Positions 1-8,930 of a stretch of 64,000 nucleotides of DNA are shown piece by piece (position 1 is the stretch's first letter; the number at the start of each line of letters is the position of its first letter). Made by a program: the position numbers and the translations under genes. The DNA lies in contig NZ_CP114036.1 in assembly GCF_026898115.1 (NCBI RefSeq), positions 5,326,001-5,390,000 on the forward strand, given 5' to 3'. This stretch comes from Streptomyces sp. S465 (lineage in GTDB: Bacteria > Actinomycetota > Actinomycetes > Streptomycetales > Streptomycetaceae). Under the pieces are notes generated by a model. The model was not told where the DNA came from and did not search any database. It worked only from the letters and a program-made list of their open reading frames with translations.

Positions 1-1
1 G

Positions 2-1312
2 GACCAGCCGAACTCCTGGGCCCTGCGCACCTATCTGCGGCACGAGGGCTACGAGGGCATGCGCAAAGCCCTCGCCATGGACCCCGACGCGGTGATCGCG
101 CTGGTGAAGGAGGCGGGTCTGCGCGGCCGCGGCGGCGCGGGCTTCCCCACCGGAATGAAGTGGCAGTTCATTCCGCAGGGCGATGGCAAGCCGCACTATC
201 TCGTCGTCAACGCGGACGAGTCGGAACCGGGCACCTGCAAGGACATCCCCCTTCTCTACGCCAATCCGCACGCCCTCATCGAGGGCATGGTCATCGCCTG
301 TCACGCCATCCGCTCCGAGCACGCCTTCATCTATCTGCGCGGCGAGGTCGTCCCCGTGCTGCGGCGACTGCACGAGGCCGTTCGCGAGGCGTACGAGGCG
401 GGCTACCTCGGCACCGCGGAGCGGCGACGGCAGAAGCTCGGGGTGGACGGACTTCCCGGTCTCGACATCACGGTGCACGCCGGCGCCGGCGCGTACATCT
501 GTGGTGAGGAGACCGCACTGCTGGACTCGCTGGAGGGACGCCGCGGCCAGCCCCGGCTGCGGCCTCCCTTCCCCGCGGTCGCCGGTCTGTACGCGTGCCC
601 CACTGTCGTCAACAACGTCGAATCCATCGCCTCGGTTCCCTCGATCCTCAACAAGGGCAAGGAATGGTTCCGTTCGATGGGCAGCGAGAAGTCCCCGGGC
701 TTCACGCTCTACTCCCTCTCCGGCCATGTGGCCAACCCCGGACAGTACGAGGGCCCGCTCGGGATCACCCTGCGCCAGCTGCTCGAGATGAGCGGCGGGA
801 TGCGCCCCGGCCACCGGCTGAAGTTCTGGACCCCGGGCGGCTCGTCCACCCCGCTGCTCACCGATGAGCACCTCGACGTCCCGCTGGACTACGAGGGCGT
901 GGGCGCGGCCGGGTCGATGCTGGGCACCAAGGCGCTCCAGTGCTTCGACGAGACCACCTGCGTGGTGCGGGCCGTGACCCGCTGGACCGAGTTCTACGCG
1001 CATGAGTCCTGCGGCAAGTGCACACCCTGCCGCGAGGGCACGTACTGGCTGGTGCAGCTGTTGCGCGACATCGAGGCCGGCAAGGGGCGCATGGACGACC
1101 TCGACAAGCTGGCGGACATCGCCGACAACATCAACGGCAAGTCCTTCTGCGCCCTCGGCGACGGCGCGGCCAGCCCCATCTTCTCCTCGCTGAAGTACTT
1201 CCGCGCGGAGTACGAGCAGCACATCACCGGCGGAGGCTGTCCGTTCGACCCGGCCAAGTCCACCGCCTGGGCCGACCAGCCGCGCTCCACTCACCTGGGG
1301 GTGAACGCATGA
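2..1312 (+). CDS. nuoF: NADH-quinone oxidoreductase subunit F (5' truncated by window edge)
   Basis: This is the NADH- and FMN-binding subunit of complex I, which passes electrons from NADH through FMN to the N3 iron-sulfur cluster on the cytoplasmic arm. The reading frame is open to base 2 and conserved NuoF sequence precedes the first ATG at 59, so the true start lies upstream of the window. The glycine-rich GRGGAGFPTG loop (NADH site), the ESEPGTCKD FMN segment, and the SCGKCTPCREGT motif plus the later cysteine of KSFCALGDG (4Fe-4S ligands) are all visible. The stop overlaps the nuoG start as ATGA, so the two are probably translationally coupled. Confidence 0.97.
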   Translation, partial: DQPNSWALRTYLRHEGYEGMRKALAMDPDAVIALVKEAGLRGRGGAGFPTGMKWQFIPQGDGKPHYLVVNADESEPGTCKDIPLLYANPHALIEGMVIACHAIRSEHAFIYLRGEVVPVLRRLHEAVREAYEAGYLGTAERRRQKLGVDGLPGLDITVHAGAGAYICGEETALLDSLEGRRGQPRLRPPFPAVAGLYACPTVVNNVESIASVPSILNKGKEWFRSMGSEKSPGFTLYSLSGHVANPGQYEGPLGITLRQLLEMSGGMRPGHRLKFWTPGGSSTPLLTDEHLDVPLDYEGVGAAGSMLGTKALQCFDETTCVVRAVTRWTEFYAHESCGKCTPCREGTYWLVQLLRDIEAGKGRMDDLDKLADIADNINGKSFCALGDGAASPIFSSLKYFRAEYEQHITGGGCPFDPAKSTAWADQPRSTHLGVNA

Positions 1313-3798
1313 CCGTGACCACCAACGCACCCTCGTCGGGCGGGGAGGCGGCGGTGCCGCGAGAAGATCTGGTCTCCGTCACCATCGACGGGATCGAGAT
1401 CTCCGTTCCCAAGGGGACGCTGGTCATCCGGGCCGCCGAACTGCTCGGCATCGAGATCCCGCGGTTCTGCGACCATCCGCTCCTCGACCCGGCCGGCGCC
1501 TGCCGCCAGTGCATCGTCGAGGTGGAGGGCCAGCGCAAGCCGATGGCCTCCTGCACCATCACCTGCACCGACGGGATGGTGGTCAAGACACAGCTCACCT
1601 CGCCGGTGGCCGAGAAGGCGCAGCGCGGGGTGATGGAGCTGCTGCTGATCAACCATCCGCTGGACTGCCCGGTCTGCGACAAGGGCGGTGAATGCCCGCT
1701 ACAGAACCAGGCGATGAGCACGGGTTCGGCGGAGAGCCGCTTCGAGGGGCGGAAGCGCACCTTCCCCAAGCCGGTCCCGATCTCGGCCCAGGTGCTGCTG
1801 GACCGCGAGCGCTGTGTGCTGTGCGCGCGCTGCACCCGCTTCTCCAACCAGATCGCGGGCGACCCGATGATCGAGCTGCTGGAGCGGGGCGCGCTCCAGC
1901 AGGTGGGCACCGGCGAGGGCGATCCGTTCGAGTCGTACTTCTCGGGCAACACCATCCAGATCTGCCCGGTGGGCGCCCTGACCTCGGCGGCGTACCGCTT
2001 CCGCTCCCGCCCCTTCGACCTGGTCTCGTCTCCAAGCGTGTGCGAGCACTGCGCGGGCGGCTGCGCGACCCGCACCGACCACCGGCGGGGCAAGGTGATG
2101 CGGCGGCTGGCGGCGGACGACCCCGAGGTCAACGAGGAGTGGATCTGCGACAAGGGCCGCTTCGGCTTCCGCTACGCGCAGCTTCCGGACCGGCTCACCA
2201 CCCCGCTGGTGCGCGACCGCGAGACGGGGAAGCTGGAGCCGGCGAGCTGGCCCGAGGCGCTGGACGCGGCGGCCGCGGGGCTCGCGATGGCGCGCGGCCG
2301 CACCGGCGTGCTCACCGGCGGCCGGCTGACCGTCGAGGACGCCTACGCCTACGCGAAGTTCGCCCGGCTCGCCCTGGACACCAACGACATCGACTTCCGC
2401 GCCCGTACCCACACCGACGAGGAAGCCGACTTCCTGGCCACCCATGTCGCGGGCCGGGGCCGTGATCTGGACGGCAGTGGACTCAGCTACACCACGCTGG
2501 AGCAGGCCCCGGCCGTCCTGCTGGTCGGTTTCGAGTCCGAGGAGGAGTCGCCCGGCGTCTTCCTGCGGCTGCGCAAGGCGTACCGCAAGCGCGGCCAGCG
2601 CACCTTCTCGCTGGCCACCCACGCCACCCGGGGCCTGGAGAAGGCGGGCGGCACCCTGCTGCCGGCCGCCCCCGGTACCGAGACCGAGTGGCTGGACGCC
2701 ATCGCGGGCCGCACCGGGCTGGACGAGAGCGGGGAGCGGGCCGCCGAGGCGCTGCGCCAGGAGGGCGCGGTGATCATCGTGGGTGAGCGGCTGGCGTCCG
2801 TGGCCGGCGGGCTGACCGCCGCCGTACGGGCCGCCGCCGCCACCGGGGCCACGCTCGCCTGGATTCCGCGCCGGGCCGGGGAGCGGGGCGCGATCGAGGC
2901 GGGCGCGCTCCCCGGGCTGCTGCCCGGCGGCCGCCCGGCCCACGATCCGCGGGCCCGCGAGGAGGTCTGCTCGGTCTGGGGGACCACCGATCTTCCGCAC
3001 CAGGTGGGCCGGGACACCGGCCAGATCATCGAGGCCGCGGCGGTCGGCGGGCTGGGCGCGCTGCTGGTCGCGGGCGTCGAGGTCGGCGATCTGCCCGATC
3101 CGGCGCGGGCGCTGGAGGCGCTGGACGCGGTGGACTTCGTGGTCAGCCTGGAGCAGCGGCCCTCGGAGGTCACCGAGCGGGCCGATGTGGTGCTGCCGGT
3201 CGCGGCGGTCGTCGAGAAGTCCGGCACCTTCCTCAACTGGGAGGGGCGGGCCCGGCCGTTCGAGGCGGCGCTCAAGCCCGACCAGATGACCCGCCGGCAC
3301 ACCCTCCCGGACGCCCGGGTGCTGCACATGCTGGCCGACGCGCTGGACACGCCCCTGAACCTGCCGGACGTCGAGGCGGTACGCGCCGAGATGACCCGGC
3401 TCGGCACCTGGCAGGGCCCGCGCGCCACCGGCTCGCGGGAGACGGGCGTGCCGCTGCCCCGGCCGGCCGAGGGCGAGGCGGTGCTCGCCGGCCACCGGCT
3501 GCTGCTCGACCAGGGCCGGCTCCAGGACGGCGATCCGGCGCTGGCCGGGACCCGCCACGCGGCGGTGGCCCGGCTCTCGGCGGCCACGGCGGTCGAGGCG
3601 GGCGTCGAGGACGGGCAGACCGTCCGGGTCACCGGCCCGGCCGGCTCCGTCCAGCTGCCGCTGAGCGTCACCCCGATGCCCGACCGGGTGGTCTGGCTGC
3701 CGCTGGCCTCCGTCGGCGGCGGCGTCCAGCGCGATCTCGGGGCCCGCCCCGGCGATGTTGTCACGATCACTGCCCCCGCGACGGAGGTGACCCAGTGA
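1309..3798 (+). CDS. nuoG: NADH-quinone oxidoreductase subunit G
   Basis: This is the largest subunit of the NADH module and carries the electron-relay iron-sulfur clusters. The ATG at 1309 overlaps the nuoF stop and gives 829 residues. An N-terminal ferredoxin-like 2Fe-2S domain uses C54, C65, C68 and C82. A His-Cys cluster motif follows (H115, C119, C122, C128), then CVLCARC with a downstream CPVG. The next motif, CEHCAGGC plus a later cysteine, looks like the extra N7-type cluster found in some bacteria. The rest is a molybdopterin-oxidoreductase-like fold that in complex I binds no molybdenum. An in-frame ATG at 1018 lies inside nuoF and was rejected as the start. Confidence 0.96.
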   Translation: MTVTTNAPSSGGEAAVPREDLVSVTIDGIEISVPKGTLVIRAAELLGIEIPRFCDHPLLDPAGACRQCIVEVEGQRKPMASCTITCTDGMVVKTQLTSPVAEKAQRGVMELLLINHPLDCPVCDKGGECPLQNQAMSTGSAESRFEGRKRTFPKPVPISAQVLLDRERCVLCARCTRFSNQIAGDPMIELLERGALQQVGTGEGDPFESYFSGNTIQICPVGALTSAAYRFRSRPFDLVSSPSVCEHCAGGCATRTDHRRGKVMRRLAADDPEVNEEWICDKGRFGFRYAQLPDRLTTPLVRDRETGKLEPASWPEALDAAAAGLAMARGRTGVLTGGRLTVEDAYAYAKFARLALDTNDIDFRARTHTDEEADFLATHVAGRGRDLDGSGLSYTTLEQAPAVLLVGFESEEESPGVFLRLRKAYRKRGQRTFSLATHATRGLEKAGGTLLPAAPGTETEWLDAIAGRTGLDESGERAAEALRQEGAVIIVGERLASVAGGLTAAVRAAAATGATLAWIPRRAGERGAIEAGALPGLLPGGRPAHDPRAREEVCSVWGTTDLPHQVGRDTGQIIEAAAVGGLGALLVAGVEVGDLPDPARALEALDAVDFVVSLEQRPSEVTERADVVLPVAAVVEKSGTFLNWEGRARPFEAALKPDQMTRRHTLPDARVLHMLADALDTPLNLPDVEAVRAEMTRLGTWQGPRATGSRETGVPLPRPAEGEAVLAGHRLLLDQGRLQDGDPALAGTRHAAVARLSAATAVEAGVEDGQTVRVTGPAGSVQLPLSVTPMPDRVVWLPLASVGGGVQRDLGARPGDVVTITAPATEVTQ

Positions 3799-5153
3799 GC
3801 TATCTCGCCGCAGAGGACCTGTCGATGTTCGGCCGCGACCCGTGGTGGCTGATCCTGATCAAGGCCGTCTTCTGCTTCGCGTTCCTGATGCTGACGGTGC
3901 TCATCTCCATCGTCATGGAGCGCAAGGTGGTCGGCTGGATGCAGCTGCGCATCGGGCCCAACCGGCACGGCCCTTGGGGCATGCTCCAGTCCCTCGCGGA
4001 CGGCGTGAAGCTGATGTTCAAGGAGGACGTGGTCGTCAAGGGCGCGGACAAGGTGGTCTACGTCCTGGCGCCGGTCGTCGCGGCCATCCCCGCCTTCATG
4101 GCGGTCGCGGTGATGCCGTTCGGCCCGTCCGGTGGCGAGATCTCGATCTTCGGCCACCGCACCGCGATGCAGCTGACCGACCTGCCGATCGCCGTCCTCT
4201 ACATCCTGGCCACCGCCTCGGTGGGCATCTACGGCATCGTGCTGGCGGGCTGGTCCTCCGGATCGACGTATCCGCTCCTGGGCGGCCTGCGCTCCTGCGC
4301 CCAGATGATCAGCTACGAGATCGCGATGGGCCTCTCCTTCGCGGCCGTCTTCCTCTACTCCGGGTCGATGTCGACCTCGCAGATCGTCGAATCGCAGCAC
4401 GACCGCTGGTACGCGGTGCTGTTGCCGGTCTCGTTCCTCATCTACATCGTCTCGATGATCGGTGAGACGAACCGGGCGCCCTTCGACATGCCGGAGTCCG
4501 AGGGCGACCTGGTGGGCGGCTTCAACACCGAGTACTCGTCGATCAAATTCGCGATGTTCATGCTCGCCGAGTACGTCAACATGGTCACCGTCTCGATGGT
4601 CGCCGTCACCCTCTTCCTCGGCGGCTGGCGGGCGCCCTGGCCGATCAGCACCTTCTGGGAGGGCGCCAACCACGGCTGGTGGCCGATGCTGTGGTTCCTC
4701 GGCAAGGTCGTCGTGTCGCTGTTCGTCTTCATCTGGGTGCGCGGCACGCTGCCGCGCGTCCGCTACGACCAGTTCATGAAGCTGGGCTGGAAGGTGCTCA
4801 TCCCGATCTCGATGGTCTGGCTGATGCTGGTCGCCACCGTCCGGGCGCTGCGCAACGAGAACTACGACTACCAGGACATCGTGCTGTACGTGGGCGGCGC
4901 GGTGATCGCGCTGCTGCTGCTGTCCTTCGTGGTCGACTTCTTCCGCGACCGTTCGTCGGCGCAGGCCGAGGCCGGAGCGGAACCGGGACCGGAGCCCGCC
5001 TTCGATCCGATGGCGGGAGGTTTCCCGGTGCCGCCGCTGCCCGGCCAGACCTTGCCGCCCGTCCCCCGCCGACGTCCCCGCCGCGAGCGGGAGTTGATTG
5101 TCAGTGGTGGCACCGACACTGTCAGTGACGGAAAGGAGGCCGACGGTGTCTGA
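3795..5153 (+). CDS. nuoH: NADH-quinone oxidoreductase subunit H
   Basis: This is the membrane subunit that joins the hydrophilic arm to the proton-pumping arm and helps form the quinone chamber. The GTG at 3795 overlaps the nuoG stop as GTGA. Conserved features include RIGPNRHGPWG, DGVKLMFKED, the GETNRAPFDMPE loop and NTEYSSIKFAMF. About eight membrane helices span residues 15-385. At 452 residues it is longer than the usual ~330, because a Pro/Arg-rich hydrophilic tail of about 70 residues follows the last helix. Such tails are common in actinobacterial NuoH. Confidence 0.96.
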   Translation: MSYLAAEDLSMFGRDPWWLILIKAVFCFAFLMLTVLISIVMERKVVGWMQLRIGPNRHGPWGMLQSLADGVKLMFKEDVVVKGADKVVYVLAPVVAAIPAFMAVAVMPFGPSGGEISIFGHRTAMQLTDLPIAVLYILATASVGIYGIVLAGWSSGSTYPLLGGLRSCAQMISYEIAMGLSFAAVFLYSGSMSTSQIVESQHDRWYAVLLPVSFLIYIVSMIGETNRAPFDMPESEGDLVGGFNTEYSSIKFAMFMLAEYVNMVTVSMVAVTLFLGGWRAPWPISTFWEGANHGWWPMLWFLGKVVVSLFVFIWVRGTLPRVRYDQFMKLGWKVLIPISMVWLMLVATVRALRNENYDYQDIVLYVGGAVIALLLLSFVVDFFRDRSSAQAEAGAEPGPEPAFDPMAGGFPVPPLPGQTLPPVPRRRPRRERELIVSGGTDTVSDGKEADGV

Positions 5154-5739
5154 CTTCCAGAACCCGGTGGCCGGCTTCGGCGTGACCTTCAAGGCCATGT
5201 TCAAGAAGCGGCTCACCGAGCAGTACCCAGAGCAGAAGAAGCCCACCGCGCCCCGCTTCCATGGACGCCACCAGCTCAACCGGCACCCGGACGGGCTGGA
5301 GAAGTGCGTCGGCTGTGAGCTGTGCGCCTGGGCCTGTCCGGCCGACGCGATCTATGTGGAGGGCGCGGACAACACCGACGAGGAGCGCTACTCCCCGGGC
5401 GAGCGCTACGGCCGCGTCTACCAGATCAACTATCTGCGCTGCATCCTGTGCGGCCTGTGCGTCGAGGCGTGCCCCACCCGGGCGCTGACCATGACCAATG
5501 AGTACGAGCTGGCCGACCGCAGCCGCGAATCGCTCATCTACACCAAGGAGGAGCTGCTCGCCGGGCTCGAGGACGGGATGGTCGACTCCCCGCACGCCAT
5601 GTACCCCGGCACGGACGAGCAGGACTACTACCGGGGTCTGGTCACCGAGGCCGCGCCCGGTACCACCCGGCAGACCGCGGCCGGCAAGGGCGAGACCCTG
5701 TCCGACCAGGCCGCGGGGAACGAGGAGGTGCAGGGATGA
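5146..5739 (+). CDS. nuoI: NADH-quinone oxidoreductase subunit I
   Basis: This is the TYKY-type ferredoxin subunit holding clusters N6a and N6b in the connecting arm. Two classic 4Fe-4S motifs are present, CVGCELCAWACP and CILCGLCVEACP. The GTG at 5146 is preferred (197 residues) over the longer in-frame start at 5098, because GGAAAGGAGG lies just upstream at 5130-5139 and MSDFQNPVAG is a natural NuoI beginning. It overlaps the end of nuoH by 8 bases. The C-terminal ~30 residues are hydrophilic and poorly conserved. Confidence 0.95.
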   Translation: MSDFQNPVAGFGVTFKAMFKKRLTEQYPEQKKPTAPRFHGRHQLNRHPDGLEKCVGCELCAWACPADAIYVEGADNTDEERYSPGERYGRVYQINYLRCILCGLCVEACPTRALTMTNEYELADRSRESLIYTKEELLAGLEDGMVDSPHAMYPGTDEQDYYRGLVTEAAPGTTRQTAAGKGETLSDQAAGNEEVQG

Positions 5740-6674
5740 GCGGCGCCCTGGCCGCGGCCTCCACCACCTCCACCGGTGAGGCCTTCCAGTTCTGGGTGCT
5801 CGGCACCGTCGCCGTGATCGGCGCGCTGTGCACGATCCTGATGCGCAAGGCCGTGCACAGCGCCCTGTGCCTGGCGGGCACGATGATCGTCCTGGCGGTC
5901 TTCTACCTCGCCAACGGCGCGTACTTCCTGGGCGTCGTGCAGATCGTCGTCTACACCGGCGCGATCATGATGCTCTTCCTCTTCGTGGTGATGCTGGTCG
6001 GTGTCACCGCCGCCGACTCCCTCAAGGAGACCCTGAAGGGGCAGCGCTGGCTCGCCGCCCTCTGCGGGCTCGGCTTCGGCATCCTGCTGTGCGCCGGGAT
6101 CGGCAATGCCTCGCTGAAGACGTGGAACGGCCTGGGCCAGGCCAACTCCGGCGGCAATGTGGAGGGCCTGGCGGCCCTGGTCTTCACCAAATACGTCTTC
6201 GCCTTCGAGATCACCGGCGCGCTGCTGATCACCGCGGCGGTCGGCGCGATGGTGCTGACCCACCGCGAGCGCACCGAGCGGGCCCGCACCCAGCGCGAGC
6301 AGTCCGAGGCGCGGGTGCGCACCGGCCGGAACGTCCCGCCGCTGCCCGCCCCCGGTGTCTACGCCCGGCACAACGCGGTGGACATCCCCGGTCTGCTGCC
6401 CGACGGCACCCCGTCCGAGCTGACCGTCAACGCGACGCTGCGCGGCCGCGGCCAGATCCGGGACGTCTCCCAGGAGTCGCTGGCCGAGCTGGCGGCGCTG
6501 GAGCAGCGCTCCCAGCGCTGGCTGGGCCGGACGCCCACGGGCGGCGGCAAGAGGGACGAGGACCGGGCGCGGGGGCGAAACGGCGAGAACACCGGGAACG
6601 CCGGGACCGCCGGGGACGCAGAGAACACCGAGAACGCCGAGAGCGCCGGGCATTCGAGGGGAGCCGCCAAGTGA
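5736..6674 (+). CDS. nuoJ: NADH-quinone oxidoreductase subunit J
   Basis: This is a membrane subunit of complex I with five predicted helices in residues 15-175, including the conserved VQIVVYTGAIMMLFLFVVML helix 3. The ATG overlaps the nuoI stop as ATGA. At 312 residues it is about 100 longer than typical NuoJ. The extra length is a charged cytoplasmic tail that ends in a low-complexity run of Asn/Ala/Glu/Gly repeats (about 6590-6660), probably disordered. The fold-bearing part looks intact. Confidence 0.95.
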   Translation: MSGALAAASTTSTGEAFQFWVLGTVAVIGALCTILMRKAVHSALCLAGTMIVLAVFYLANGAYFLGVVQIVVYTGAIMMLFLFVVMLVGVTAADSLKETLKGQRWLAALCGLGFGILLCAGIGNASLKTWNGLGQANSGGNVEGLAALVFTKYVFAFEITGALLITAAVGAMVLTHRERTERARTQREQSEARVRTGRNVPPLPAPGVYARHNAVDIPGLLPDGTPSELTVNATLRGRGQIRDVSQESLAELAALEQRSQRWLGRTPTGGGKRDEDRARGRNGENTGNAGTAGDAENTENAESAGHSRGAAK

Positions 6675-6970
6675 ATCCGGTCAACTACCTCTACCTGGCC
6701 GCCTTGTTGTTCACCATTGGTGCGGCCGGTGTCGTGATCAGGCGGAACGCGATCGTCCTCTTCATGTGCGTCGAGCTGATGCTGAACGCGTGCAACCTGG
6801 CGTTCGTCACCTTCTCCCGGCTGCACGGCAACCTCGACGGCCAGATCATCGCCTTCTTCACGATGGTCGTCGCGGCGGCGGAAGTCGTGGTCGGCCTCGC
6901 GATCATCGTCACCGTCTTCCGCTCCCGCCACTCGGCCTCGGTCGACGACGCCAGCCTGATGAAGCTCTAG
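6671..6970 (+). CDS. nuoK: NADH-quinone oxidoreductase subunit K
   Basis: This is a small three-helix membrane subunit of complex I and contributes to the proton path. The GTG at 6671 overlaps the nuoJ stop (GTGA) and gives 99 residues, the usual NuoK length. The conserved MCVELMLNACNL helix, with its buried glutamate, and the AAAEVVVGLAI helix, with the second glutamate, are both present. An in-frame upstream ATG at 5828 lies inside nuoJ and is not credible. Confidence 0.96.
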   Translation: MNPVNYLYLAALLFTIGAAGVVIRRNAIVLFMCVELMLNACNLAFVTFSRLHGNLDGQIIAFFTMVVAAAEVVVGLAIIVTVFRSRHSASVDDASLMKL

Positions 6971-6986
6971 AAGGGGTCGCGTTCAA

Positions 6987-8927
6987 GTGGAGAACCTCAT
7001 CGGATTGCTCGTCGCGGCGCCGCTGCTCGGCGCGGCCCTGCTGCTGTGCGGGGGGCGGCGGCTGGACGGCAAGGGCCATTACCTCGGCACGGTGCTCGCC
7101 GCGGCCTCCTTCGTGATCGGCGCGGTGCTCTTCGCCGAGATGCTCGGCCGCGGCGAGCACGACCGGGCCCTGCACAGCAAGGTCTTCAGCTGGATCCCGG
7201 TGGGCGGCTTCCGGGCGGACGTCGCCTTCCAGCTCGACCAGCTGTCGATGACCTTCGTGCTGCTGATCACCGGTGTGGGCACACTGATCCACATCTACTC
7301 GATCGGCTATATGGAGCACGACGAGCGCCGCCGCCGCTTCTTCGGCTATCTCAATCTCTTCCTCGCGGCGATGCTGCTGCTCGTCCTCGCCGACAACTAC
7401 CTGTTGCTGTACGTCGGCTGGGAGGGCGTCGGCCTCGCCTCCTACCTGCTCATCGGTTTCTGGCAGCACAAGCCCAGTGCGGCGACGGCGGCCAAGAAGG
7501 CGTTCATCGTCAACCGCGTCGGCGATATGGGCCTGTCGATCGCGATCATGCTGATGTTCACGACGTTCGGGACCTTCACCTTCGCCCCGGTGCTGACGGA
7601 CGCGGACCACGCGGGCGAGGGCAAGCTCACCGCGATCGGGCTGATGCTGCTGCTCGCCGCCTGCGGCAAGTCGGCCCAGGTGCCCCTGCAGTCCTGGCTC
7701 GGGGACGCGATGGAGGGCCCGACCCCGGTCTCGGCCCTGATCCACGCGGCGACCATGGTGACCGCCGGGGTGTATCTGATCACCCGCTCCGGCGCGATCT
7801 TCGAGGGCGCACCGGACGCCCAGGTCGCGGTGGTCACGGTCGGCGCGGTCACGCTCCTCTTCGGTGCGATCGTCGGTTGCGCCAAGGACGACATCAAGAA
7901 GGCCCTGGCCGGGTCCACCATGTCGCAGATCGGCTACATGGTCCTGGCCGCCGGGCTCGGCCCGATCGGCTATGTCTTCGCGATCATGCACCTGGTGACC
8001 CACGGCTTCTTCAAGGCGGGGCTCTTCCTCGGCGCCGGATCGGTCATGCACGCCATGAACGACGAGGTCGACATGCGCAAGTACGGCGGCCTGCGGAGGT
8101 ACATGCCGGTCACCTTCGTCACCTTCGGGCTCGGCTACCTCGCGATCATCGGCTTCCCGGGTCTGTCCGGCTTCTGGTCCAAGGACAAGATCATCGAGGC
8201 GGCGTTCGCCAAGGGCGGCACCGAGGGCTGGATCCTCGGCGGCGCGGCCCTGCTCGGCGCGGCCATCACCGCGTACTACATGACGCGGGTGATGCTGCTG
8301 ACCTTCTTCGGCGAGAAGCGCTGGGGCACCACCCCGTCGCCCGACGAGCCCAGCGCCGAGCCCGCCGCCGAGTCGGCCGGGACACATGCGGAACCGCATC
8401 CGCACGAGTCGCCGAAGTCCATGACCATCCCCATGATCGTGCTGGCCGTGGGATCGGTCTTCGCGGGCGGGCTGTTCAGCCTCAACGACTCGTTCCTGAA
8501 GTGGCTGGAGCCGGTCACCGGCCACAGCCACGGCGACTCCCCGCTCAGTGCCGCGGCGGTCACCACCGGGACGATGGTCGTGCTGGCGATCGGTGTCGCG
8601 CTCGCCTGGGCGCAGTACGGACGCCGGCCGGTGCCGCGGACCGCCCCGCGCGGATCCCTGCTCACCCGGGCCGCTCGGCGCGATCTGCTCCAGGACGACT
8701 TCAACCATGTCGCGCTCGTCAAACCCGGCCAGTATCTGACCCGCGGTCTGGTCTATGTCGATCACAAGCTGGTCGACGGGGTGGTCAACGGCACCGCGGC
8801 CTCGGTCGGCGGACTCTCCGGCCGGCTGCGGAGGTTCCAGAACGGCTACGCCCGTACGTACGCGGTCTCGATGTTCGGCGGTGCGGCGGTGCTCATCGCC
8901 GCGACCCTGCTGATGAGGGCGGTCTGA
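6987..8927 (+). CDS. nuoL: NADH-quinone oxidoreductase subunit L
   Basis: This is the distal antiporter-like proton-pumping subunit of complex I (646 residues). It starts with GTG 16 bases after nuoK, the only real gap in this part of the operon. The conserved helix-5/7 region is present (VGWEGVGLASYLL with its glutamate, then SAQVPLQSWL and EGPTPVSALIHAATMVTAGVY), as is the FSKDKIIE lysine region. A His/Pro/Glu-rich cytoplasmic loop follows about residue 445. The C-terminal lateral helix region reaches the end. Confidence 0.96.
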   Translation: MENLIGLLVAAPLLGAALLLCGGRRLDGKGHYLGTVLAAASFVIGAVLFAEMLGRGEHDRALHSKVFSWIPVGGFRADVAFQLDQLSMTFVLLITGVGTLIHIYSIGYMEHDERRRRFFGYLNLFLAAMLLLVLADNYLLLYVGWEGVGLASYLLIGFWQHKPSAATAAKKAFIVNRVGDMGLSIAIMLMFTTFGTFTFAPVLTDADHAGEGKLTAIGLMLLLAACGKSAQVPLQSWLGDAMEGPTPVSALIHAATMVTAGVYLITRSGAIFEGAPDAQVAVVTVGAVTLLFGAIVGCAKDDIKKALAGSTMSQIGYMVLAAGLGPIGYVFAIMHLVTHGFFKAGLFLGAGSVMHAMNDEVDMRKYGGLRRYMPVTFVTFGLGYLAIIGFPGLSGFWSKDKIIEAAFAKGGTEGWILGGAALLGAAITAYYMTRVMLLTFFGEKRWGTTPSPDEPSAEPAAESAGTHAEPHPHESPKSMTIPMIVLAVGSVFAGGLFSLNDSFLKWLEPVTGHSHGDSPLSAAAVTTGTMVVLAIGVALAWAQYGRRPVPRTAPRGSLLTRAARRDLLQDDFNHVALVKPGQYLTRGLVYVDHKLVDGVVNGTAASVGGLSGRLRRFQNGYARTYAVSMFGGAAVLIAATLLMRAV

Positions 8928-8930
8928 GTC